NCBI GenBank assembly: GCA_021397835.1
Contig: JAJFZO010000230.1
Coordinates: forward strand, 6,752,001 to 6,816,000
From: Moringa oleifera
Lineage: Eukaryota; Streptophyta; Magnoliopsida; Brassicales; Moringaceae
Length of the DNA: 64,000 nucleotides
Direction of reading: 5' to 3'
How positions within the stretch are numbered: position 1 is the first letter of the stretch; each line of letters begins with the position of its first letter. The translations under genes were made by a program, and so were the position numbers. Under the pieces are notes generated by a model. It did no database searches. It saw only the letters and a program-made list of their open reading frames with translations, and was not told the origin of the DNA. This document shows, in pieces, positions 47,429 to 59,627 of the stretch.

Positions 47429-50036
47429 TCAACTGCTGAACAACTTCACTGATTTCTCTAACAAGTCTCTGTTGTTGCCTGGAATCTCTTTGACTCTTGA
47501 TCCATTCTTGTATATCTTGAAGGCTGGAACAGAGCTGACTCCCTCTGATTTTGCTATGTACGGATGATCTTCTACCTCCACCTGCAAAACATTTATTACA
47601 ATAACTCTTCAGTTATTCCTAGTTAAAAGAGTTTTTTTTTTTGTTTAAATAGTTTTGGAACTTGGGTCATGTTTCTTAATGTCAGTTTTACTCCGGGCAT
47701 TCACGAATTAACATTGCTAGTCAGTGAATAAACCTTGAGGAAGTTGACAGATGGGAATCTCTTGCATACTTGCTCCAATAGCTGCAACACTTGCTTGTGC
47801 TTCTCTTTGTTACAGAACAAGACTACAGTCATCCCTGCCATGGAAGTAAGATCAATTCAGCCAATAACCAAAGTGAATGGATGCTATTATGCTAGTTAAT
47901 GACTTACCTGGTGAGGTTACAAAGTGTCTGAAACGTTCATTGCTGGAGATTGAAACCAGATTTGAGCCAAATTTCAGGTCTTTCACATCTTCCCCATGCA
48001 GCTTTTTGAGCTGCAACCTGGTCTCAAACAGGGCTTTGCCTACTTCCTCATCTCCAGGAGTCTCTCTTATCAACATCTCATAATCCTGGATTGCAGCCTC
48101 CCACCTTTCCAACTAAACATTGATAGCACAAAAGAGACTGTAAGTAATTGAATAAAACGAACTTAGCAGAAAGTTACTTAAATATCAGGTGATGATGATT
48201 CACCTTGGCATTGCAATCTGCCCTGCATAACCTGGCCTTGCTGTAAGATGGTTGCATATTAAGGGCTGCGGTGCAATCTTCAACAGCTTTTTCAAACAGG
48301 CCTAGTTTATATCGACAGGCAGCTCTGTTGCACAGCAAAACTGAGTTGTAGGGGTCATGCTCTAGCCCCTGGCTGTAAACAATGCAAGCCTCTGTGTACT
48401 TCGATGCCCTGAAGAGCAAGTTACCACTCAACCTCGCTGAAGCCACTGTTCCAGCCCTCTTAAGCACAGCGTTCACCTCCTTGTTGCTCGGATCAAGTCG
48501 AGCTGCTTGCTGAACTGCTGTCAAAGCGTCTTCAAACCTGTTTGTCATGACTGACTTTGATCAAAATCGAACGATTCAGACGGCTTAATCTGAAATGAAA
48601 GCAGGAGTTATTTTCTCTAACCTTCCAGCTGCCAGATAAACTTGTGCTCCAATCATCAAGAGATAAGAACTAACAGCCAGGCCGAAGAACTTGATACAAG
48701 ATTCACTGCAAATTTTTGGTGCCTTCCTGTAGGCCGTATAGGCCTCTTCATGTCTTTGGAGGTTCAGTAAGGCCTCTGCTTGCAGGGCATAGACCTTGTC
48801 GTACACAATGAAAAAGAGTAAGTGCACATAGATCAAAATCATTGGGATCACATAACAAAATCTTACGAGAAGCTAACCTGGGGAGCAGAATCGGCTCCGT
48901 AGCTTATAGCATAGTGTGTCTCCTTCAGCAAAGTCTTCCACTCGTTAAACTTTCGAGCTTCCTTGCATCTGGTCATGTGTTCCTGAACAGCCTGAGCTTG
49001 AGCAGTGCCTTTGAAATCAAGTAGTCCTGATTGTTTGTAGTGATACAATGCTTTCTCTGCGTCTCCTAATCTGCATGACCCAATTCATACAATTCATCAG
49101 AAACCAGAAAACTGGTTCCGTATTTTCTGACAATCAAATAAAGCAGAAGCAGGTTCCTATGTACCTGAGATAAAGTGTTGCCAATCGTTGATGGGCTCTT
49201 TGATAAGTAGGATCAAGCCGAATAGCTTCTTCGCACTCGATGACAGCTTCAATGAGATGGCCTAGAGCTATCAATGCTGCGCTCTTGTTACTCCGATACG
49301 TGGCCTTCTTGGAATCAAGAGAGATTGCTCGTTCATACAAAGCTAATGCCTGTTGAAACTTTCCCTGCTTGTACGCCTCATTTCCCATTTTCTTCAACAC
49401 CTCAGGATCCAATGTTTTCGTCAGACCATGACATTGTTGAAACCCATCACTGCCCTGCCTCACTATGTTGCCCATCACACCATTTCCACCAAGTTTGCTG
49501 TGCCTGTCTGTGGGTTTAGGCCTGGAGCAGCGGCCTGAAAGCGTTAGGTTGCTAGAAGTAGCCGGAACAAGAGCTTTGCTATCATTTGCTTGTTGGTTAT
49601 CAGCTTTGATCATCCTGGTAAGCTCTGTGGAGCTGCGAGGAGACTCCTTTTGTAACACTTTGGGTTGACCTGAAAGAGAAGACGACAACGTTGAACTTAC
49701 TGCAGTATCTGAAGGTCTTCTACTATGACCTTTGAGGTGAGATGTTGAAGGCCGAGGAGGCACCGAATCAGGCTTCCTGGTGAACTTTATCTGTTGTTTT
49801 GGTAAAGGTTTAGCCAAGTCAGAGGCGTACAGGAGGCTGGAGTCAACAGAGGTGCTTTGCTGCCTCTTCGGATTATATACAGGTGGCTTCTTAGAAACAA
49901 CTGGTGCTTTCAAAGTCTCATTGTTGCTGCTCTTCGCTGGTAGTGACGGCGTTCGCCTCCGCCAGTTGCTCCACCGCTGGAATATTCGTCCTGTAAGGCC
50001 ACAACCCAATTCAGGCTCCATTGAAAGCTTGGTCAT
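47429..50036 (-). CDS. TPR repeat protein with C-terminal thioredoxin-like domain (TTL family)
   Basis: Seven exons on the minus strand join in frame: 50036–49165, 49070–48878, 48794–48622, 48537–48204, 48112–47908, 47834–47734 and 47581–47429. They encode 676 residues. The start is the ATG of MTKLSMEPELGCGLTGRIF; the upstream frame is open but has no ATG. A disordered Ser/Pro-rich region reaches about residue 209. TPRs follow from about 210 (LKKMGNEAYKQGKFQQALAL … AIRLDP) and again in exon 4 (GLEHDPYNSVLLCNRAACRY). The thioredoxin-like fold spans about 570–676 (VPAFKIYKNGSRVKEIPG). It lacks a CxxC pair; the position reads LFCNKEK with one Cys. Arabidopsis TTLs scaffold brassinosteroid and osmotic-stress signalling. 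Closest by memory are TPR12/13/14 (At1g78120, At5g10090, At5g65160). Confidence 0.95.
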
Positions 50037-53000
50037 TCTGCTCCCAACTCTTTTTCCTCCTGCTTTCAAAGATTTGAAACGAAGAAGAAAACAACCAAAG
50101 ATGGCTTGAATAAGAAGGATTCAATGCAACAGGCATACTCCTTGGGAGGTGCATTTATATGAACCCAGAGGCTCCTAGAGTGGCTTCGAAGAAACTTGCT
50201 TTATCTCTTTTGGATATTGAGAGAAGGTGGGGACTGCCGGTTGGATGCATTAACAAAGGAAACATTCTAAAACCGTATGATCACTAAAATATTTCTCAAA
50301 GATTTCCTCCCCACAAAATCTTTTCGCTGATTAGCCAATTATATCAAAAGTAAAAATCAAACATTTTTTTTCAAAATTTGCCTGCTGAGAATGATTCCAT
50401 GTTAGAGCTAACCACCTGACATGATGCCCCTTCTAATTTTAATTTTTTGGTAAGTGATATCAGAGTTAATTTCTTCAACATTGCATGTCAAATACGCATC
50501 AATAGATCTGAATTTTACAAGTCAGCCCTGTTTTCCATTGTTGACAATTAACAAAGAAGACCTGAAACTATTTCTTTCACCTGTTTTCTTTATCTTTTTC
50601 TTTCTTGAAGAGAAAAAAGTGACGGATTATCTCTCATTTCAATACCCTGTTCAGGGCATCAATGGAGCATTTTTTGAAATTCACTAATGGGTAACATCTA
50701 AACATTAGCTGGCTAAATTAGAGACTAAGTCCACCATCAACAGGGCATGAAAAAGAGGAAGGCAAAAGGAGAAGTTGGTGCAATAAAAGGTGATTTACTC
50801 TTAAACAAACACTATCTCCCACTTTTTCGCTTTTCATTTTCAACCAGTCTTCTTGGGCCTACTCCATCCGCTTTCATCCTGAAATTTAGGGTTTATCCAC
50901 TGATTATGATTCAATTAAAATCTCACTCATCTGAGATATGAAGCTCAATTCATGATTGATGGATTTTCCTCTTTCGTAACCAAACAACGCAACCGGCCTG
51001 TTAGGCTGGAGATCACCGAATGTTCTTTATTAGATACAAAACCAAAATTTCTTTCTCGCTAATCAGCTGGCTGTAGCTCTCATTTCAGTTATATGATTAG
51101 AAAGACCAGCATTTCAATATCAGTGGGTTTGATTTAACTCAAAAGATTAAACATCTTTGCTTTCTCTCTCTACCTACCCATTAAATGTTAGATATGGCAG
51201 CTCAATTGCCCCATTGATGAACAGTGTCATCCGGGTCGTCCTCAAAAAGCCAAGAAAATGATAGACATGTTTGTTAACCATGACAAAAAATAAAAACAGA
51301 GCCTGAAACTTTTCTGAATCTTATGCAAAAAAGAAAAAAAAAGAACCTAAAGACTAATAAATGATAGAAAAACAGAGATTAGGACGGAGGAGACAGAGGT
51401 TTATCAGATATCTGACTGATTAACCACTAATAATTCGTTAATACAATCATTAATCAAATTTACTATAAAAAATAAGAATATTTTACTCTTGACATTCTTT
51501 TTCCTTTCTCTGTAGTGATGGGTTGGTAGCGCTGTCTGCAGCCATTTGTTGTCGTTTTGTGCAGCAGTGATGGGAATTAATCATGCATGCAGAACAGAGG
51601 CTGAAAGAAGGCAAAGACTATTTGTCCCATGACCAAACCTGCCCAGTTACTGTTTGTCGGTGCCGGCTTGTCAAAGCTTAACGTTTTCCTCCTTTTTCTT
51701 GAGAAAAAAAAAAGAGAGAGGAAATTTGATTACCATTAATAGTTTGGCCTAACTTTACCAATTAATAAATTCGCCATTCAAGTTTCCCAGTGGGTAAAAC
51801 TCAGTTGGTTATTGAATTCTCAATTAATGTAGTCAGCTTTTTTTAACATTTATAAATTAAAAAATAACAATCCTGAAAGTAGATAAAATTTTTATTTATT
51901 TTCTTTTATTTGAATGTATTAAGAGCTTCTTGTTCTTATTTGGGTAATGAATCACATGCTCTATTTGCCGACAAAAGTGAGACTTCTCTCAATCTCTGGT
52001 GAAAGATGAGGACAGAGACACTCTATTAAGAGCCTGCAAAAACTGAAATGAATCCCCACAGAATAATACTTTTTGCTGTCGCTAACAGCTCAGAAAAAGT
52101 GGTCAAAAGTTTACAGCCTACCAGAGAAGCAGAGAATTCTTCAGAGCATGGACAAAACAGAGGACCCAAATTGCTGCACCAAATAGCAAATCAGATTCCA
52201 GAGGCTACATGGGTTTTCAGAACTACACATGGATGGACACCCAAATCAGATCAATAAACATGCCAACTTCTTGATTAGGCAAATCTTATCCAACTTAGAA
52301 ATGTTGAACTTGTGCATTATCCAAATCTGTCCTGTCTGGAGTAGAAAATTAATCTATCAACTTAAAGGTAAATCATTTGTTTTTTTATTGCACTGAGTCC
52401 GAATCCCATATGCTCTGTTTCAGACAAACTTGTTTAATGCAAGTGAACTAACAAATGTGTTACAGCAGCTTTTATACCAATCATAAGTGGCTTGTCCCTG
52501 GCGCAAGCTAAGAAAAATCCACGTGGGCATTTGACTATAAGAAGCAAGAGTCACCTGGAACCTCCTGCTTAATCACAAGCGTACCTTTTCTTTATCTTTC
52601 GTAAGGTTTTGTGACACACAAGATTTCAAAGCTTAATCATCTAATAAACAAAAGAAAATAATAAAGCTATGCAAGTTTTGATGCCACCGAAAGATTAGAT
52701 TGGTGGGTCTACTGCCTGATAGTGCATGAATACATTCCGTGTTCTATAAAGAATGTTCAATAATACATTACGTGAAAGTAAACAGGAGTAAAGGTTGGAC
52801 CTAGACTAACATGGGCATACCAGAAATGAGATCAGCATATGTTATTTGGTTCTGAAATGTCCTAAAATTTATCTCCAAGGAGCTTGAAATCCACGTTCAG
52901 ATCTTCAAAAGGTGAGACTTGAAAGTTAGGTTATGGTGCTATCAAGCAGGCTTGGAAGTCAAGGCTGGAAGGGTAGAGAGGGGATGCTTAGATGATGTGA

Positions 53001-56000
53001 AAGTCCCAAGTGGCCACATGAGATAGAGTGCATAAAAGGCTTGGGATTCAAGGCTTAAAGAGAGAAAAGTGTGCTACGTGTAGGGTAGCACGTTCATCTT
53101 AAGTAAAGGAAAAGAGGCGGGTTACCAGATCCAAAGCCTTTGGAAACTACACAAGCTTCAGCGATAAGCATGGAGGGCCTCATTACTTTTGCTTTGTATT
53201 GGGATCCACCTCAACAAGACATTCTGGCTCAGCCTTCTCACGGGCCTCCATGCAGTTACATCTTCAAAATACACAATAATCAGTATTATCCTAATCTTGA
53301 CAAACTATCCTATAATAACAAGTATTTTCTTGTATAGAAACAAAAGATTATGCAAGACCTGACAGCCATGAATTAAGGTACCCTATTCAGCAGTATGCAG
53401 ATATCCAGCCTCATCTTATCAAGCTATCAAGCAAGTAGACAGGCTTTACCTCCTGACAACAATTGATGTTCCTATATGGTGTCACAGAACAGCCTCCATC
53501 AACATAAAACTAGAGGGACTAGTTGAAGTGGCAATGTTCATATATTTTTCTGATTGAAAAGGGCAGAAGCTCAATAATTTGTTGTAAAAGGTCTAATTTC
53601 AATTTCAATCCACTAGGTTAAAAGGAGGTTGTGCATTTTCAAAGTCCCTTAAATTTGACAGCAAAATCATCAAAATGGTTTTTTTTTTTTTTCAAGGTGT
53701 ACATGTTTTCAGAAATCAGAATAAAGTTAGATAGGAGCTAGCAAAGGCCACAGAAGAAACCGAAATATGGATACTGCACCGAAATAAGGATACTGCCACA
53801 GCCATGAATAACAAATATGGTATATGATCAAACGTATACCAATAATTGCTTTTCTTTCTCAAAAGAGGAATCAGAAAGGGAGGGTGATAGATAAATATAT
53901 TGATGGGGAGAGAGAAAGCGAGAAAGAAAGAGAGAAGGAGAGGAGAGATTTAAGCCTACGTATCTGAGACGAGGAGAGATGCAGAGCAGTCCTAAGTAAT
54001 TAGAAAAGCTAATTGGTTTCCTTCTTTGCCAATCAATTAGATGCAATGATTTACCAAGTTAGACAACTTGACCTTTTATATTGTCAACAAAGATACAAGA
54101 TAAAGCTTCAAAGGATAATGAGAGAATGATAATAACAGTGAAATGAAACTCAACAGTCATGCATCATCAAACAGTTTTTATCCCAGTTCACAACCAAAAG
54201 AAGAAATTAACAGCTTCAAATTCTTACCAAAATTAACAAAAATATTATTTTGCATAAAGCATGTCAAACTGAAGAACAGATAATGCCCGCCATTATTTTA
54301 TAACTCCTGAGAAACCTCAGCAAGCCTGATGTCGTCGGGCAAGTAGCAGGGATAATTCCACTTTCCAGGACAACTTATCACAGAAAGAAAGTACCTCCTT
54401 GCAACACACTAAACCTTTGAATGCCACTGGGAAATAACTGAGACAATCAAAAGGTAAATTTACTTCAACACAGTCTCTAAATCATAATCGTATGTCATCA
54501 TGGTCATACCAATTAGGTTCTGAACAATTTGTAAGCCTCAAGGCATTGAAGTACCGTAGACTACTAGAGTACTGGGATAAGTCTCCTGCATGTAAACGCA
54601 CACAAGACATGCACAAAAAAGCATGTTTGCATTTATCATTATATATATATATATATAATTGTGCATGTTCATGAGCCCAAAATTGATTGTCAAAAAATAT
54701 CATGGCTGTCATTTGTGACAATCCTATTGAAGCACTAGTTTAGAAACATTGGGAATTGAAGCGTTAAAGCGAAGACCGGTACATAAAACCACATTCTACC
54801 ACAAGGCTACATAATTCTCACACTTTCATCAGAACTTTCTTTTGATAAGAAACAAAATGTGCATATTCGTAGCACCAAGGGGTTGAACCCTTTACAAGTT
54901 AGAAGTTTTAGGTTGGACACACTTTCATTAAACCTTACTCCCTTCTTATATTAGTTTCCAAAAATTACTGGATATCCAAACAGCCTTTTGCAAATACTTA
55001 TCATATTCAACAGATTGGATGATGCACTTCAACAATTCACAAGTCTAGCAATGTTACTCAATCTTAGCAATGGTACTGTCACTGGAGAATACAGATGGTT
55101 ACTCTTGCAGCCACATGGAATTTCCTCATCATTATATCATTTAGAAGGGAAGAAAAGGATCTTTTACAATGTCAGCAAATCACAAAGGCACGGGATGAAA
55201 TTTAGGCCCTTGGTTAGAGTAACAAAACACCATAACTGAATCACAGAAAGCAACCACATTGATAATGTCTCGATGAAAAGCATTGCACCTCAGAAAGTGA
55301 AAGAGGCTAGCATAGAGTGATAAATCCAACTCAAATGAATCATGCTAAAGATGTAATCGAGGAATATGAGATTATCAAAACAAGCTCTTTTCTTATCGGA
55401 AGTTTTTATCCTTCCTAAGTATTTAGTAACAAGGTTCAAGATAGTAAGTTCTAATATGTTTAAGAAAAGAAGTACAACATCCTCATAAATAAATAACTTG
55501 ATCACTTCTTTCCTGGAATAGAGAAGTTTAGCAACATCATGAAAGAATATCCACACAAGCGTTAGAAAACCACAATTGAGGTTCAATTGGAAAGATGGAT
55601 CATTATCATGGCAAAACCAGGCCAACTCCAAAGTCGTGTGGAAAGAAGAATCCAATAATCAGAATACTCAACCAAGCAAAATTATGGGTCTATCCTGTAA
55701 GAACAAACCAATACAACCTTGCAGTTTCACCACCACTTTTATGTTTAGTGCTGAGGAATTTCACCTGTTTTACTACAAGTGCATGCTAATGGGTTCAGCT
55801 AACTTGCAATTTTCTGCAAAATCATCACCTTTTCCAGAACAAGTAATATTGTCCGAGAAATCTAACAACGAAAACAAACAGGGATAATTATCAAGAACAT
55901 CCAGGTACTTTAGGTTGCACAGAATTTTAAGAGTATATGTAGTAAAAGAGACCTGAGGAAATTTTTACTTACCTAATAAAACAACCTCAAAAACTGTCTT

Positions 56001-58746
56001 AAATGTTGAACTACTGTAGAAGACCCAAATTTCGGCAACAATCCCATTTGGAAGTCCGTGGAAATCCAATTCAGTAGCATTGCATTCACGCAGACAAGAT
56101 TCGAAGTTCTACTTGCACTTCAAACCCACAGAAGTCCAGCAATTAGAACTTCATGCTAAATGCAGCCCTGAAGAACATAAAGAATAACGGGAAGAAGAAA
56201 AACAGCGAGCAACCTCTAAATAACCATTAAACTGAATTAACAATAGATTAAGCAGTTTCCAGGAAAATCCTGAAGTAAATGGATAAACCAGACTTCGATC
56301 ATTGCCCGGCAAACAACACCTCAAGAACGGAACGGTTTCTCCATGCTTGGCAGCTATGCCACGGACTTAGTGGCGGCCCCGTTTTTCTGTAGATTTGGGC
56401 CAGAAAAAAGCCCAGCGCTGATGAGCCCTGTAGGTCTCATCTCCTCTAGCCTCCCTTTTCGATCGAGACAAATCAAACAATCAACATTTTTTGGTATCAA
56501 CAATTCGATTCATAAAATAACAAAAGCAACAACTGGGTTGGTCTTAATTAATAGCTTCTGTTATCAAATTTGATAATCAAGACATAATGATGAAAGAATT
56601 TGAGTTACTTTCTTAAAATTGCAACAATTAGCAAAAAAACCATGTTTCAATTACACAAAGCAAAAACTTCAAATTCATTTCCCAGAAATGAAAAGTTACA
56701 AATCCAACCTTAATTACCAAATAATTATGAGTTATTAATAAGTCTTAGAACAAATCAATTTATCCTAATAAAATTGAGAGAGAAAGAGAGAGTTGAAGGC
56801 GACACCATGAGGGTTACTGAATATGGGCAAAGGAGATGTGCTAAGAAATTAATAATTATGATATGCTTGTTTTAATCTGTTTATGTCACCAAACTATTTC
56901 TCTACTTATCAGCTAATAGAGGCTACTATGCTGCTTATTTATCAAATATTGAATTAGGGTAATTTAGAAAGTAAAACAGAAATTAATGATTAAACTGAGG
57001 CATCAGTTTTAAATTTTATCATATAATCTCACAAAGATTATTGGCTGATCTTAAAGTGTACCATTTGTTATTAAAGATCATCATGGTAGGGTTTGAATGA
57101 TGGAATCCAACCCAAATTTTACATGATTATAAATCCTAATATGGATCAATAAATTTAAACCGTGAATTCAGATTTTTTAAAAATAAATTTAAGATAAAAA
57201 ATTTATTTAATTAATATCATTAATTTATAATAAAATTAAATATTTAATCATTTTAATTAAATAGATTTGAATTAACAATTATTTAATTAATATATTTTTA
57301 TAGATTTTTAAAAATTTAAAATCAAAATTTAAGATTTCAACTACCTAGTTTTAAATTGATTCTAAACTGGATTTTAAACTGAATCTTAATTAAATTGGAT
57401 CTTTAACCAAGCTTTTAACTTAATTTTGAATTCAACTTTGATTAAAAGCAAAATTTAACGATTTTAATTCTAATTTTTTTTTCTCTTTTTTTAAATTTAG
57501 ATCTACGATCTCAAATCAAGATTCACTCGAAAGAAGTATCATAATTGGAGCCGAGAATAAAATCAAAAGCATTAGAGGTTAAATGCTCCACGTAACGGAA
57601 TCATTTTAATTTCACATGGAAAATACCGGTGAAAGAAAACAAAAACATGAAAAGCAAGTGCTCCCAAAAGGAAAGATAAAAGTAGAAAATAGGTGGAGTT
57701 GAATTGGCTAAACGTGAAGCAAGCAATTAACCAATATCCCTTGTCTCCAAGCAGAGCCCTAAGTCACATGTCTTTGTAATCTGTACATTAAACAAAAATA
57801 GGTCCCTAACACATATAACATGTGTTTAAGGGGGAAAGAAGATGTGAAAAGAATGGTAGCAAGTAGAAATTGATTTAATTGAGACCGCAAAATTTTAATA
57901 TTCTGTGGTGGCATAAAAGACGCCCAAGAATTCAATTTCGGATCTTTAGTTGTAGGATTTGGTTATGTAGGGCAGGCCAATTTCTATCATATAGAATAAG
58001 ATAATGTGCAGTACTATATATTATATGACAAAGACATCGGCCACTCTATACCCTTCCTTATAATTATAATTTTTAATATAAAGTTAGATTATTAACAATT
58101 AAATCATGTATGAAAGGATCTGTCTAAAGTATCCAAGCAAAGTATAAAAAAGCATTTCTTTCCTTCTTCCTTTGTATGTGGTTGAGCTGATCTATTCAAC
58201 TAATAAACTATATAGTCTTGAAAAGTTTTAATTTATTAAAGCATATTGAGCCGCACTAAGCCAAAATGTGAAAAGAAATTAAAAGAATAAATACCTCGTG
58301 AAAAGAAATACAGCACGGGTATCAAAGATTATGCCAAGATTGTGAAAAATATGCAGAACTTCATGGAATATAATGTGGAGAGTATCATCAATTGATCCTA
58401 GCCCGGAAAATCAAAAGAAAATGATTATGCTTCCTGTCTTAATTTCAGATGAAAAAGATGCAAACTTTAAGATTCTTAGGAAACGTAGTTTTTGAGTTTT
58501 GATATGGTCAAGAGCTGAAACTTGGTAGATTTAATTTGTAGATGAAGCGTTCTAATATTTTTGCAAAAATTAATCAAAGAAGATATTTTTACCAATACCC
58601 AGATGGAGAATTTAAAGGGTTTGATGGTATGAACATAAGAAAGAAGTTTTTAGCAGCTTTATGTATGTCATGTGGTGGTGAAGGTGGTGGTGGTGGCGAT
58701 TTTGTTATCTTCATCTTGTGAATAGGTAGCGCAACTTGTGTTCTTT
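50037..58746. other. Divergent intergenic region of about 8.7 kb, no gene recognised
   Basis: The TTL leader and promoter occupy roughly the first 200–500 bases. The middle (about 51900–56400) has moderate A/T content unlike the usual repeats. It includes two minus-strand stretches that look like gene leaders or small exons (about 53830–54000 and 55970–56380), but I could not assemble a protein. An AT microsatellite lies at 54640–54657. 57120–57500 is A/T-rich. The promoter of the VQ gene lies towards the right end. Confidence 0.5.
55970..56380 (-). other. Possible leader/exon of an unidentified minus-strand transcript
   Basis: Read on the minus strand, the segment begins in GC-balanced DNA, passes through short ORFs and ends near 55975 at a good donor (TTATTAG|GTAAGT). 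One frame before it reads CNATELDFHGLPNGIVAEIW and stays open to the donor. I did not recognise the sequence and could not find matching downstream exons, so this may be a non-coding RNA, a decayed gene or chance. Confidence 0.2.
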
Positions 58747-58752
58747 TATATA
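58747..58752 (+). promoter_or_regulatory. TATA box of VQ gene
   Basis: TATATA lies in a T-rich context 881 bp upstream of the chosen start. If used, the leader is about 840 nt long, with GAA-rich (59125–59147) and CT-rich parts and at least three uORFs. A start further downstream is also possible, so the assignment is tentative. Confidence 0.35.
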
Positions 58753-59285
58753 CTCCTTTTTTCTCTGTTGAAAATTTATTTTCTCTTTCCCTTTATGATT
58801 TTCCTGCTTGCATTTTTCCAAAGTTTACCTTACATTCTTTTCCTCCTTTTCACACTCATAACATGTAGCTGTCTCTTTCTATTTCTCTCTATTTCACTTT
58901 GAGTTTGACCCGTTGCCAGCCACCGGCAACTCTTTTCTGTAACCCAATGGAGACCCCACCCTGCACTCTCTAGAGGATCTTCTTAGTGGAAACATATGTT
59001 GAGTCCTCCTTTTTAGAGCAAAAAGGTTAAATAACCCTTCCTCTCCTTTCATTTCTCTCTTTTACTGCTCCAGAAACCCTAGTTTCAGGCCATAGAGCTG
59101 CAGAAAAAGGTAGAGGACGAGGAAGAAGAAGAAGAAGAAGAAGAAGGAGCTAGGAGGAGAAGAAACCAACAAGAAACCCAAAACCTCTTACAGGCTTTCA
59201 CTGTTTACCTCATAGAAAGTTCTCTTTTTTCTCCTCCAGCCATCATCATCATCATTTGAGATCTATAATATTCTCTCTTCTTTTC

Positions 59286-59580
59286 ATGGAAAGCTTCTGC
59301 TCCCAATTGAAAGACAAGGAGGAGATCAAGTGCATGCCTTGGACTGCAGATCGATCGATCAGGCCTATATATATAGCTTTATAGATATGGCGCCTGCTTT
59401 CTCAAAGCTTTTTTAGAAGCTCTATAGCTTCTCTCTTCATTCACATCTATTGCTTCTTTTGCAGTATCATCAATTATTGCCTTTTTCTCTTCTAGATTAT
59501 CTTTTTTCTTTCTTTTGTTTTCCCGGCGCCTGTGCATGTCCTTTTGCAACTATCACCATCCCTGTGAAGGTTTCAGTTGA
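59286..59580 (+). other. Cluster of three upstream ORFs in the VQ gene leader
   Basis: uORF1 is 59286–59384 (32 codons plus stop, starts MESFCSQLKD). uORF2 is 59387–59416 (MAPAFSKLF). uORF3 is 59536–59580 (MSFCNYHHPCEGFS) and ends 47 nt before the main ATG. All start with ATG. Three uORFs would be expected to lower translation of the main frame unless part of the leader is spliced out. Confidence 0.4.
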
Positions 59581-59627
59581 CTCTTGCATCATCTTCTAGA
59601 TTCCCTTCTGGTATTCAAGCTTTGGCT

